Shown here: positions 8,167 to 16,381 of the stretch, one piece after another
Layout of the letters: every line of letters begins with the position of its first letter
How positions within the stretch are numbered: the first letter of the stretch is position 1
IMG/VR virus record: IMGVR_UViG_3300021956_000028
Location: 1 to 38,089 of that record
Source: a virus
DNA length: 38,089 nt
Direction: 5' to 3' (one strand)
Notes under the pieces: generated by a model
What the model saw: only the letters and a program-made list of their open reading frames with translations
The model's database searches: none
What the model was told of the DNA's origin: nothing
Translations under genes and position numbers: made by a program

Positions 8167-8580
8167 ATGGCACTTCCTAATGGCGCTGGTGGCTATCAAA
8201 TTGGTGATGGCAATATCAACGAAGCAATTATCAAAACGGTTCCTGTTCCAGCAACCGCAACTGCAACCGCTACTTTGACTGCTGCTCAAGTTCTGAACGG
8301 CATTCTGCTCGGTAGCCCCGGCGCATCGGCAGCTAGCTACACGCTGCCTACCGTGTCGGATTTGGAAGCAGCGCTGCCTGCAGCAACTAAAGCTGGCGTG
8401 TCTTTTGACTTCTCCGTAATCAACGTCGATGGCAATACTTCTGGCGTTATTACTCTGGTCGCAGGCACTGGCTGGACTATCGTTGGTCTGGCAACTGTGG
8501 TGGCTACTGCTGGTACGGCTCAACTGTTCCGCGCACGCAAGACTGGTGACGGCGCTTGGACTCTGTACCGTATAGCCTAA
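8167..8580 (+). CDS. putative capsid decoration protein
   Basis: 137 aa, beta-rich, right after the coat gene with its own AAAGGA ribosome-binding site. It contains the ASYTLPTVSDLEAALPA and GVSFDFSVINVDG segments and ends GAWTLYRIA. I know this YTLPT...FxVIN...YRI pattern from many phage head operons, where it is annotated as hypothetical or head-decoration. It could be a capsid-surface trimer. The N-terminus shows an ATATATLTAAQ low-complexity stretch. It is bracketed by two hairpins (8119-8138 and 8586-8603), so it may be on a transcript of its own dosage. Confidence 0.7.
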   Translation: MALPNGAGGYQIGDGNINEAIIKTVPVPATATATATLTAAQVLNGILLGSPGASAASYTLPTVSDLEAALPAATKAGVSFDFSVINVDGNTSGVITLVAGTGWTIVGLATVVATAGTAQLFRARKTGDGAWTLYRIA

Positions 8581-8585
8581 TTTAA

Positions 8586-8608
8586 CGGGGGCTTCGGCCC
8601 CTGTTTTT
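8586..8608 (+). terminator. UUCG-loop intrinsic terminator
   Basis: CGGGGGC (8586-8592) pairs with GCCCCTG (8597-8603), including one G-T pair, around a TTCG tetraloop, and is followed by TTTTT (8604-8608). This is a canonical intrinsic terminator, though probably leaky because late genes continue downstream. Confidence 0.8.
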
Positions 8609-8621
8609 CAAAGGATAAATC

Positions 8622-9032
8622 ATGTCAAATACCAAGCCAATTGGCGTTGCGTATACTGACCAGGACATCATCGGCTCAGACTACATTCTGGCCAATGGTC
8701 AACTGGGCTATACGACCGCTGCTCAAGGCGCAGTAACTCAGGCGACTAGCAAATCTACCGCTGTAACCCTGAATACTTCCGCGGGTCAAATTACGATGAA
8801 CAACGCCGCTTTGGCGTCGGTTACCAACGTAACTTTTACCCTCAATAACTCACTTATCAGCAGCAACGATATTCTTATCCTTAACGTATCCAGCGGTGCT
8901 ACCTCCGGCGCGTATAACTGCTGGGTATCGGGGCTAGGTGCTGGTTCAGCAACTATCACTGTGCGTAATATTTCTGGTGGCTCGCTGTCAGAAGCCGTAG
9001 TGATTAACTTTGCTTTGATTCACTGTCAGTAA
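8622..9032 (+). CDS. small beta-rich virion protein
   Basis: 136 aa, rich in Thr, Ser, Asn and Ala. It contains AVTQATSKSTAVTLNTSAGQ and ends with the GSLSEAVVINFALI pattern. This QATSKSTxVTLN...SEAVVLNFAL module recurs in phage head-decoration and fibre-like proteins; I infer a surface virion role. An AAAGGA ribosome-binding site precedes the ATG. It lies between two UUCG hairpins. Confidence 0.7.
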   Translation: MSNTKPIGVAYTDQDIIGSDYILANGQLGYTTAAQGAVTQATSKSTAVTLNTSAGQITMNNAALASVTNVTFTLNNSLISSNDILILNVSSGATSGAYNCWVSGLGAGSATITVRNISGGSLSEAVVINFALIHCQ

Positions 9033-9034
9033 TT

Positions 9035-9066
9035 AAGGCGGGGCTTCGGCCCCGTTCTACCCTATG
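9035..9066 (+). promoter_or_regulatory. UUCG hairpin between Shine-Dalgarno and start codon
   Basis: CGGGGC (9039-9044) pairs with GCCCCG (9049-9054) around a TTCG loop. The only Shine-Dalgarno-like sequence, AAGG (9035-9038), lies just upstream of the stem, and the ATG of the next gene lies 9 nt after it (9064). If the hairpin folds, the effective SD-ATG spacing becomes about 9 nt; unfolded it is 25 nt. The element could therefore be an attenuating hairpin and a bridged ribosome-binding site at once. Confidence 0.55.
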
Positions 9067-9267
9067 CCTATATATCTACAACACCCAGTTCACGGCACCA
9101 AAGTCGCTACAATGGAAATGGAAGCCGAATTTGATGAACAAAACGGCTGGCTTCGGTATAATCCCGACACGCCTTCAGCTCCCGAAGTTTCTGAAGTGGC
9201 GGCACCAGCCAACGAACTGGAAGTTAAACGTCGTCGTAGCCGCACTACTGTAGAGGCGGCAGCTTAA
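9064..9267 (+). CDS. hypothetical protein with basic tail
   Basis: 67 aa. It begins MPIYLQHPVHGTKVATMEME, has an acidic centre with GWLRYNPDTPSAPE, and ends with a basic KRRRSR cluster. Short proteins of this type often lie between the coat gene and neck genes in phages, where they carry the HPxHGxKVA...W..Y pattern; their function is unknown to me. No ribosome-binding site is directly upstream; see the hairpin at 9035-9066. The next gene follows after 10 nt. Confidence 0.7.
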   Translation: MPIYLQHPVHGTKVATMEMEAEFDEQNGWLRYNPDTPSAPEVSEVAAPANELEVKRRRSRTTVEAAA

Positions 9268-9277
9268 AGGGATAGCC

Positions 9278-10000
9278 ATGACAACCGCCTTCGACCAGAT
9301 TAAATCGGCGCTTCGGCTCATAGGCCAACTGGCTGAAGGTGAAGAACCCTCTCCGCAGGCCGCTCAAGACGCTCTGAATGCCTTGAATCAAATGATTGAT
9401 TCATGGAACACGGAACGCCTGTCTATTTTCAACACGATCGATCAAACCTTTCTTTGGCCTGCAGGCGAAATTCAGCGCCATCTTGGCCCATCTGGCGCAA
9501 GCATAGGCGGGTTTGACGGCCTTCGTCCTGTTTTGCTTGATGATTCGACTTACTTCCGCGACCCGCAGACTAACGTGTCGTTTGGCATCAAGTTTATCAA
9601 TCAACAGCAATACGACGGCATCGCGGTCAAAACCGTGACTTCCACGTATCCACAAGTCATGTGGATCAACATGGAATATCCCAATATTCAGATGACGATC
9701 TACCCCAAACCCACACGGGAATTGGAGTGGCACTTCATCAGCGTGCAGGAGTTGGACAAGCCCGCCACGCTAAACACTAATCTGACGTTCCCGCCAGGCT
9801 ATTTGCGTGCGTTCAAGTACAACTTGGCGATGGAAATTGCCAATGAGTTTGGCGTTGAGCCTATGCCGCAAGTGCAGCGTATTGCAATGACGTCCAAGCG
9901 TAACCTGAAGCGCATCAACAATCCTGACGACGTGATGTCCATGCCGTACTCGTTGGTGGCGACTCGCCAACGCTTCAATATTTACGCAGGCAATTATTAA
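9278..10000 (+). CDS. P22 gp4-like head-to-tail adaptor
   Basis: 240 aa. P22 gp4 (tail accessory factor) is the first ring added below the portal and seals packaged DNA. The N-terminal helices with ALRLIGQLAEGEEPSPQAAQ and LNQMIDSWNTERLSIF (3-50), the central YPKPTRELEWHF region and the C-terminal LAMEIANEFGVEPMP...AMTSKRNLKRIN helix are characteristic of this family. The length is somewhat above the P22 protein. It has a clear AAAGGGA ribosome-binding site. Its stop at 9998-10000 touches the stop of the antisense HNH gene, so the insertion is precise. Confidence 0.9.
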   Translation: MTTAFDQIKSALRLIGQLAEGEEPSPQAAQDALNALNQMIDSWNTERLSIFNTIDQTFLWPAGEIQRHLGPSGASIGGFDGLRPVLLDDSTYFRDPQTNVSFGIKFINQQQYDGIAVKTVTSTYPQVMWINMEYPNIQMTIYPKPTRELEWHFISVQELDKPATLNTNLTFPPGYLRAFKYNLAMEIANEFGVEPMPQVQRIAMTSKRNLKRINNPDDVMSMPYSLVATRQRFNIYAGNY

Positions 10001-10495
10001 CTAAATGGTGCACGTATGATGATGCTTACGCTTGGCTTGCACATACGCTTGATGCGCTTCTTCTGGGGTTTTAAAATACCCCAAAAGAATTTGCTTGCCA
10101 CTAACGCATATACGCGCGCGCCAGCATTTACCTACGGCGTGCCACGAAACGCCAAGAAAACCGTTTTTGTTTCTTGCATGCGCCTTCCGTTGATTTTGGA
10201 TATTTTGGGCGGTTGTCACATCACGCAAATTGCTAAACGAATCGTTGGTGGGGTTACCGTCAATATGGTCTATGTCGTACATTGGTTCCGCGCCAGTCAT
10301 GTACACCCATGCCAAGCGATGCGCGCGGTAGGCAACTTTGTTCAACTTGATAATCAAATACCCGTCCGGTCGCCTAAACCCAGCTATGTCGCCGATTCGA
10401 ACTCTACGGTTGGGTTTTATCAACCAAGTAAAAATGCCTGTTTTAGGGTCGTAACTAAGCATTTTTTTGATTTGTTCCGCAGGTATACTAATCAT
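10001..10495 (-). CDS. HNH homing-type endonuclease with AP2 domain
   Basis: 164 aa, the only leftward gene inside the late block. The HNH core is HRLAWVYMTG (59-68) and DIDHIDGNPTNDSFSNLR (74-91). An AP2-like DNA-binding domain follows (about 112-156: GFLGVSWHAVGKCWRARI...GYFKTPEEAHQAY). This HNH_3 plus AP2 layout is typical of free-standing homing endonucleases in phages. The start has an AGAGG ribosome-binding site. It sits exactly between the gp4-like and gp10-like genes without breaking either, as expected for a selfish insertion. All catalytic His/Asn positions appear intact. Confidence 0.92.
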   Translation of the reverse strand: MISIPAEQIKKMLSYDPKTGIFTWLIKPNRRVRIGDIAGFRRPDGYLIIKLNKVAYRAHRLAWVYMTGAEPMYDIDHIDGNPTNDSFSNLRDVTTAQNIQNQRKAHARNKNGFLGVSWHAVGKCWRARICVSGKQILLGYFKTPEEAHQAYVQAKRKHHHTCTI

Positions 10496-10557
10496 AGCTA
10501 TGCCTCTTTAAAAGGTACGCGGCCAGTATACCATGAAAGTTTAGCTTAGGACAAAGT

Positions 10558-11991
10558 ATGCGTACGCCCATTCTTGGCCAATCCTATGTGGCTCGCAGCG
10601 TCAACGCTGCGGATAGCCGCATGGTGAACCTGTACCCTGAAGCCACACCGGCGCCAGAAGGTATGGAGCCTGCGTTCCTGAATCGGGCGCCTGGCTTGCG
10701 TAAGTTGGCGACTGTCGGCACTGGCCCCATCCGTGGGCTGTGGCAGTACGGCAATTACGGCTATGCCGTCTCCGGCAGCAAGCTCTACCGCATATCAAGC
10801 GATTGGACATCGATACCACTGGGCAACGTCAGCGGCACCGGCCCTGTGTCGATGGTCGACAATGGCACGCAGCTCTTCATTGCGGCCAACCCTGATGGCT
10901 ACATCTACGACGCATCGACTGAAGAGTACGCCGAAATTACGGACGTGGACTTTCCAGGCGCCGTGACTGTCGGTTATTTGGATGGCTATTTCATCTTCCA
11001 AGAGCCAAATTCTCAGCGATTCTGGACGTCTGAGCTGCTTGATGGCACTCAAATTGACCCACTGTCGTTTGCCAGTGCTGAAGGCATGCCGGACAATTTG
11101 GTGTCGTTGTTTGTCGACCACCGCGAGGTTTGGCTGTTTGGCACCCAATCCGTTGAAGTTTGGTACGACGCAGGCACCACACCGTTTCCTTTGGCCCGTA
11201 TTCAAGGTGCGGTCAACGAAATCGGCTGCGCGGCTACTTATTCTGTGGCCAAGATGGACAATTCGCTGTTCTGGTTAGGGGCTGACGCCCGTGGCCAAGG
11301 CATCGTGTTCCGTGCTAACGGCTACTCTGGCCAGCGCATTTCAACCCACGCGGTTGAGTACGCTATTCAGAGCTACGGCACCATTTCAGACGCGATTGCT
11401 TTTACCTATCAGCAAGACGGCCATTCGTTCTACGTGCTGACCTTTCCGACCGCCCAAAAAACCTGGGTGTTCGATGTGGCCACAGGCGCATGGCATGAGC
11501 GCGCCGGGTTTGCCAATGGTCAGTTCATCCGTCACCGAGCAAACTGCCAGATGTTTTTCAATAACGAAGTGGTCGTGGGCGACTTCCAAAACGGCAAGAT
11601 TTACGCGTATGACTTAGATGTGTTTGCCGACGACAATTTTGCCCAGAAATGGCTGCGTTCGTGGCGCGCGTTGCCTACCGGCCAAAACAACCTAACCCGT
11701 ACCGCCCAACACACGTTGCAGCTTGAGTGCGAGACAGGTGTAGGCTTGGTGACCGGTCAAGGCGACGATCCCAAGGTTATCCTGCGTTGGTCCGACGACG
11801 GCGGCCACACATGGTCGAACGAGCATTGGGCGGGCGTGGGCAAGATAGGCGCGTATGGTTTTCGTGCTTTCTGGCGCCGTCTAGGCATGACTACTAAGCT
11901 GCGTGACCGCGTCTACGAGGTGTCCGGCACCGACCCCGTCAAGATCGCCATTATGGGTGCCGAACTCGTACTGACCGGCACCAATGCCTAA
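10558..11991 (+). CDS. P22 gp10-like packaged DNA stabilisation protein
   Basis: 477 aa, the same length class as P22 gp10, which forms the second neck ring and holds DNA in the capsid. It starts MRTPILGQSYVARSVNAADS and has the NLYPE...FLNRAPGL signature, then a beta-propeller-like run of repeats (AVSGSKLYRIS, YFIFQEPNSQRFWTSELLDG, EVWLFGTQSVEVWYDAG, MDNSLFWLGAD, TWVFDVATGAWHER) and a C-terminal beta domain from about 370. AGGA precedes the ATG. It overlaps the next gene by 8 nt. Confidence 0.93.
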   Translation: MRTPILGQSYVARSVNAADSRMVNLYPEATPAPEGMEPAFLNRAPGLRKLATVGTGPIRGLWQYGNYGYAVSGSKLYRISSDWTSIPLGNVSGTGPVSMVDNGTQLFIAANPDGYIYDASTEEYAEITDVDFPGAVTVGYLDGYFIFQEPNSQRFWTSELLDGTQIDPLSFASAEGMPDNLVSLFVDHREVWLFGTQSVEVWYDAGTTPFPLARIQGAVNEIGCAATYSVAKMDNSLFWLGADARGQGIVFRANGYSGQRISTHAVEYAIQSYGTISDAIAFTYQQDGHSFYVLTFPTAQKTWVFDVATGAWHERAGFANGQFIRHRANCQMFFNNEVVVGDFQNGKIYAYDLDVFADDNFAQKWLRSWRALPTGQNNLTRTAQHTLQLECETGVGLVTGQGDDPKVILRWSDDGGHTWSNEHWAGVGKIGAYGFRAFWRRLGMTTKLRDRVYEVSGTDPVKIAIMGAELVLTGTNA

Positions 11992-13372
11992 CCCAGATAA
12001 CGAGCCACAACTACCCAAGAACCAGTCGCCGATTACCGACGACCAGACAGGTCTTGTCTCGCGTGATTGGTACCGGTTTTTCCTAAATCTGCTTAATAAA
12101 GCCAATCAAGGCGGCGGGGGCGGCGGTACAGGTACGGTGACGTCTGTTAGTGTGTCCGGTGGGTCTACCGGCATGTCGTTTAGCGGCAACCCAGTGACCA
12201 CGTCTGGCACCATCACAATGACCGGCACGTTGGATTTGGACAACGGCGGCACAGGCGCCACAACAGCAGCAGGTGCTAGAACGGCCTTGGATGTGCCTAG
12301 CACGTCCGGCAGCGGGGCTACAGGCACTTGGGGCATCTCAGTTACTGGCAACTCTGGCACGGTCACCAACGGCGTCTATACGACCGGCTCGTATGCTGAC
12401 CCGACATGGATCACGTCGATTGCCGGCAGTAAAGTGTCCGGCAACATTAGTGGCCAAGCAGGCAGCGTAGCCAACGCCCTGACTGCCGGTACCGGCATCT
12501 CGTACAGCGTTGGCACGACTTACAACGGCTCGGTAGCGGTCACGATCAACAATTCCGCGCCAGACCAGACGGTGTCCTTGACCGGCGGCACAGGCATCAG
12601 CACGTCAGGCACGTACCCGAATTTTACGATCACCAACACGCTGCCCATGACCTACCCTGGGGCGGGCATCCCGAACTCGACCGGCACTGCGTGGGGCACG
12701 TCGTACTCGACTACAGGCTCTGGCACGGTGGTGGCATTGGCTACATCGCCAAGCTTTACCACGCCGATCTTAGGCACTCCGCAATCGGGCAACTTCAGCA
12801 CCGGCACGTTCACTTGGCCGACCTTTAACCAAAACACTACTGGTACGGCCAGTAATGTCACCGGCACGGTAGCGATTGCCAACGGCGGTACCGGCCAGAC
12901 AACCAAAACACCTGCCTTTGATGCCTTGTCGCCCACGACAACCAAAGGCGACCTGATAATCAACAACGGCACGAACAATGTCCGACAGGCTGTGGGCGCT
13001 GACGGGTATGTGTTGCAGGCTGATTCGACTCAGACAACCGGTGTCAAATGGGCCGCCACGGCGACCAATACGATTGCCATTAGCAACGACACCAGCACGG
13101 CGTCAAACCTGTACCCAGCGTTTGCTGCAGCGACCACAGGGTCAGTGTCTACGCTCTATACGGGCAATGCAAAATTACTGTACAAACCCAGTACCGGTGA
13201 ATTAACATCCACGGCAGTAGTGGCATCTAATGGCATATTTGTCAATAGTTTAACTATCGGCACAAGCTACACGATTGCCGCTGGCTATTCGGGCGTGTCT
13301 GCCGGTACGGTGACTATTTCTAGCGGCGTAACGGTGACGGTATCTTCAGGCTCACGATGGGTGGTGGTGTAA
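11984..13372 (+). CDS. tail fibre-like structural protein
   Basis: 462 aa. A short charged N-terminus with SRDWYRFFLNLL (26-37) resembles virion-anchoring segments of phage fibres. Most of the rest is Gly/Thr/Ser repeat sequence (GGGGGTGTVTSVSVSGG, LDNGGTGATTAAGARTAL, then AIANGGTGQTT), typical of elongated trimeric beta fibres. The C-terminus (TIGTSYTIAAGYSG... then SGSRWVVV) is a module found at the ends of several phage fibre proteins and is also related to the end of the 18854-19741 product. The receptor is unknown. Confidence 0.8.
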   Translation: MPNPDNEPQLPKNQSPITDDQTGLVSRDWYRFFLNLLNKANQGGGGGGTGTVTSVSVSGGSTGMSFSGNPVTTSGTITMTGTLDLDNGGTGATTAAGARTALDVPSTSGSGATGTWGISVTGNSGTVTNGVYTTGSYADPTWITSIAGSKVSGNISGQAGSVANALTAGTGISYSVGTTYNGSVAVTINNSAPDQTVSLTGGTGISTSGTYPNFTITNTLPMTYPGAGIPNSTGTAWGTSYSTTGSGTVVALATSPSFTTPILGTPQSGNFSTGTFTWPTFNQNTTGTASNVTGTVAIANGGTGQTTKTPAFDALSPTTTKGDLIINNGTNNVRQAVGADGYVLQADSTQTTGVKWAATATNTIAISNDTSTASNLYPAFAAATTGSVSTLYTGNAKLLYKPSTGELTSTAVVASNGIFVNSLTIGTSYTIAAGYSGVSAGTVTISSGVTVTVSSGSRWVVV

Positions 13373-13926
13373 TGGGCGACGTGTTAATTGATTCTGCCGC
13401 AACGGCTTCTTTTTTATCGGAACAAAATACACCTGAAAAGGTTAAGTTTCGTGAAAATGTAATGGCCGTGCAAGAAGGTATGGAAACAATGATTGCTAGC
13501 GGCGAAGTTAAAAATACTTTGCCTGACTGCACACTTACGCATTATTTCACCCCTAAAGATGAAAAATATGGGTGCCACGCATATGCAAGGGAAATGTTTA
13601 TTCCTAAAGGCACTTTAATAATTGGCAAAATACATCGGCATCAGCATTTAAATTTTATTTCTAAAGGCCGGGTTACCGTGTCTACAGAGTTTGGCAAAAA
13701 AGAATTGGTTGCGCCATGCACGTTTGTGTCTGAAGTTGGGCTAAAACGCGCGGTGTATGCGGAAGAAGATACGTTGTGGACTACCGTGCATTTGACTGCG
13801 CACGGCGCGGAAGATAAGTTACCTGAAATAGAAAACGAAGTTATCGCGCCAACTTACGGCGACATGAACTTAATTGGCACTATGGCTGAATTGCTTCAAT
13901 TAGAAGCAAAAGGAGAAACATTATGA
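13372..13926 (+). CDS. cupin-fold phage protein
   Basis: 184 aa with the ATG at 13372 overlapping the previous stop (TAATG). A longer GTG-initiated frame from 13357 is less likely. The core FIPKGTLIIGKIHRHQHLNF, then ISKGRVTVSTEFGKKELVAPCTF...TLWTTVHLT, is a cupin-like beta barrel; H, H and H residues (HRHQH and VHLT) could bind metal. Such cupin proteins occur in many environmental phages near tail genes, with unknown role. It is clearly more AT-rich than the fibre gene before it, hinting at separate ancestry. Confidence 0.75.
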   Translation: MGDVLIDSAATASFLSEQNTPEKVKFRENVMAVQEGMETMIASGEVKNTLPDCTLTHYFTPKDEKYGCHAYAREMFIPKGTLIIGKIHRHQHLNFISKGRVTVSTEFGKKELVAPCTFVSEVGLKRAVYAEEDTLWTTVHLTAHGAEDKLPEIENEVIAPTYGDMNLIGTMAELLQLEAKGETL

Positions 13927-14600
13927 CTTGGGGCGCAGTAGCTTCTGTTGGCAGCACGTTAATAAGCGCGTATGGCGCTAATAAAGCAGCTAATGCGCAA
14001 GAAGAGGCCGCAAGAACGGCTGCTGCGGAACAACGGCGCCAGTTCAACAAACAAGTTGAATTGCAAAAACCTTTTCGGGATGTAGGTGTTAACGCGCTGC
14101 CTGAACTAGTCGCCGCGTCCAAATATACGCCGTTTGGCATGGAACAATTCCAAGCTGATCCTGGCTACGGATTTCGTTTGCAAGAAGGCATAAAAGCTTT
14201 GGATCGTTCAGCTGCCGCACGCGGGGGGTTATTGTCTGGTAATCAACTGCGCGGCATCAATGAGTTTGGCCAAAACTTGGCGTCTCAAGAGTACACCAAC
14301 GCATTTAATCGTTATCAGACAGAACGTAATGCGCGGCTAAATCCACTGCAAAGTTTGACAGGCATGGGTCAAACATCTACAAACACATTAAGCAATGCTG
14401 CTGGTCAGTTAGGGTCTAATTTAAGTGATTTAGCTATTGGTGCCGGAAACGCTAGAGCGTCTGGATATGCCGGCATGGCTAACGCGTTTTCAAGCGGCAT
14501 AGGCCAAGCGTATAACTATTACCAAGGCGATCAAGCTGCAAAACAGCAGCAACAAAATTTCAACACCTACATGAATTATCTTAATTCTCCTAAAGGGTAA
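13923..14600 (+). CDS. DNA ejection / transfer protein (P22 gp7-type)
   Basis: 225 aa, overlapping the cupin gene by 4 nt (ATGA). It begins with a Gly/Ala-rich hydrophobic helix (WGAVASVGSTLISAYGANKA) followed by a coiled-coil segment (AAARTAAAEQRRQFNKQVEL), then a Gly/Asn/Ala/Gln-rich region and a C-terminal YYQGDQAAKQQQQNF tail. This layout is common in short phage proteins annotated as DNA transfer or internal virion protein, ejected with the genome to form a conduit across the envelope. Position before two larger internal proteins supports the role. Confidence 0.78.
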   Translation: MTWGAVASVGSTLISAYGANKAANAQEEAARTAAAEQRRQFNKQVELQKPFRDVGVNALPELVAASKYTPFGMEQFQADPGYGFRLQEGIKALDRSAAARGGLLSGNQLRGINEFGQNLASQEYTNAFNRYQTERNARLNPLQSLTGMGQTSTNTLSNAAGQLGSNLSDLAIGAGNARASGYAGMANAFSSGIGQAYNYYQGDQAAKQQQQNFNTYMNYLNSPKG

Positions 14601-14606
14601 GTGTAT

Positions 14607-16379
14607 ATGGCTTCAATTGATTCCAACATAGCACTTAGCATAAAACCGGCTCAAATTGAGTCGCCGTTAGTGCATGCCGCCCGTGCAGCTGAATTGCAAA
14701 ACGCGCAGCAATCGCAATTTATGAACATGCTCAAAATGAAAGAGTATGTTGATGAATCGCGCAATAAAAATGCAATGACTCAATGGCTAGCCGGTAAAAC
14801 AGCCGCCGACCTTAATAATGACGCTAACTTAAACCATCTTGCTACACAGTTTGGCCAGCAAGGTTTGGCGTTAGCCAAACAAATTGACGACCGCCGCAAA
14901 GCGCAAGGTGAAGCTGAATATCGTCAAGCGCAAATAACAGATCTTAAGTCGCAAGGTGACAAGCGTCGGTACGAACTTGGCGAATTACAAACCAAAAATG
15001 CCATAAGCACTATAAGCGGCCTTCGTAATCGACAGCAAGCTTTAGACATGCTGTATGAATCTGAAGTTAACGGAACCATACCTCGCGAGGCAGCTGAAAA
15101 TATCCGTCGCATGATTCCGGATAACGAGGAAGAGTTTCCGGCATTTAAGCAAAGTTTGATAAGTCGACTTGTGTCGCCGGACAAACAATTTGAAGCGCAA
15201 AACGCAAAGATAGTGCAAGATCGCAAACTGATGGACGATGCGTATGCTGCGTATGTCTACTCAGAAAAAAAGCTAAATCCTAACGCTGCAGTATTGTCTA
15301 GAGAAGAATTTGAAAAGCAACGCAATAAATCGCCATTAACTTCGGCTGTTCCAACTTTAGAATCTAACGTGGTTCCGGCAGCTGCTACTGACCAAAATCA
15401 ACCTAATCGCCTTATTTTTGCCCCGGCTCAAGCACCTGCACCGGCACCGGCACCGGCAAAAGAAGTGCCTTTAGTTGACCCAGCTGTTGAAGCAACTTTA
15501 ATTGCTCGCGGGGATTTTGCAGAATTAGCAAGGCTGCGGCAAAAAGCATCTGAAGAGCGAGACAAACTAAACCGTCCTGTATATTCTGAAATTAACCTAA
15601 CAGATAAAGTTGCAGTAGTTAAAAGAGATCCTGCAACAGGTAAAACTACTGTCGTTGACAGCTTTCCTGTAGGTATATCCCCCGCAGATAAAGAACGGCT
15701 TAAAAATGACTCTATTAAGATAAAACAGGAAAACACTAGAATTGGATTGGACGCTAAACGCGTTAGCCTTGAAACTAAGCGTGTTGCAGTTTTGGAGCAA
15801 AATGCTGCAAGGGAAGCGGACCCCGCATTCCAACGAAAAATGGCGGCTGCCCGCGCGGAGGGCGAAGCAATTGCAAAAGATGAAGTTAAGGCAAGACAAG
15901 CGTTGCCAGGCCTTATTTCACGCGCCGAAGAAAATATACGTTTAATTGACGAATTAGTTGGTAAAGCGCCAGAAATAGATAAAAAAACGGGCAAAGTAAT
16001 TAAAGCCGGGACAAAGCCACACCCCGGGTTTAGTGACGCCGTTGGCGCTACTTGGCTGCCTGGCGCGCGGTTTATAGATGGAACGGATGCGGCAGATTTT
16101 GCGCGTAGAGATCAACAAATTAAAGGTGCGTCTTTCTTGGAAGCTTTTGAAATGCTTAAAGGCGGTGGCTCTATTACCAACATTGAAGGCGAAAAAGGCA
16201 CCGCAGCTATTAACCGTATGTCTTTAGCACAAAGCGAAAAAGAATACATAGACGCAGCTCGCGAAGTTCAAGATATTTTAAGAACGGGTATGAACAGAGC
16301 GCGCACCCGCGCAAAAGTAGCTGCACCTAGCAACAGCGGCGTATTTGACGCAGCCGATGCAGTTTTGAGAGGTCAATAG
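14607..16379 (+). CDS. internal virion / ejection protein
   Basis: 590 aa. The ATG at 14607 is preferred to a GTG at 14601 because the AAAGGG site sits 9 nt before the ATG. The protein is largely helical with long charged coiled coils (about 45-130 and 375-430: KRVSLETKRVAVLEQNAARE), a Pro/Ala repeat linker (about 275-295, from CACCGG repeats near 15437-15460) and a C-terminal region with a KGGGSITNIEG segment. It is probably one of three proteins ejected into the host, as for P22 gp7/gp16/gp20. Exact homology cannot be read by eye. Codon use is AT-rich. Confidence 0.72.
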   Translation: MASIDSNIALSIKPAQIESPLVHAARAAELQNAQQSQFMNMLKMKEYVDESRNKNAMTQWLAGKTAADLNNDANLNHLATQFGQQGLALAKQIDDRRKAQGEAEYRQAQITDLKSQGDKRRYELGELQTKNAISTISGLRNRQQALDMLYESEVNGTIPREAAENIRRMIPDNEEEFPAFKQSLISRLVSPDKQFEAQNAKIVQDRKLMDDAYAAYVYSEKKLNPNAAVLSREEFEKQRNKSPLTSAVPTLESNVVPAAATDQNQPNRLIFAPAQAPAPAPAPAKEVPLVDPAVEATLIARGDFAELARLRQKASEERDKLNRPVYSEINLTDKVAVVKRDPATGKTTVVDSFPVGISPADKERLKNDSIKIKQENTRIGLDAKRVSLETKRVAVLEQNAAREADPAFQRKMAAARAEGEAIAKDEVKARQALPGLISRAEENIRLIDELVGKAPEIDKKTGKVIKAGTKPHPGFSDAVGATWLPGARFIDGTDAADFARRDQQIKGASFLEAFEMLKGGGSITNIEGEKGTAAINRMSLAQSEKEYIDAAREVQDILRTGMNRARTRAKVAAPSNSGVFDAADAVLRGQ

Positions 16380-16381
16380 TT

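Noticed and set aside
6859-8523. A 554-codon open frame antisense to the coat and following gene
   Set aside because: It mirrors the coat gene's biased codon use, has a Ser/Arg/His-rich low-quality composition, no ribosome-binding site, and spans two genuine genes.
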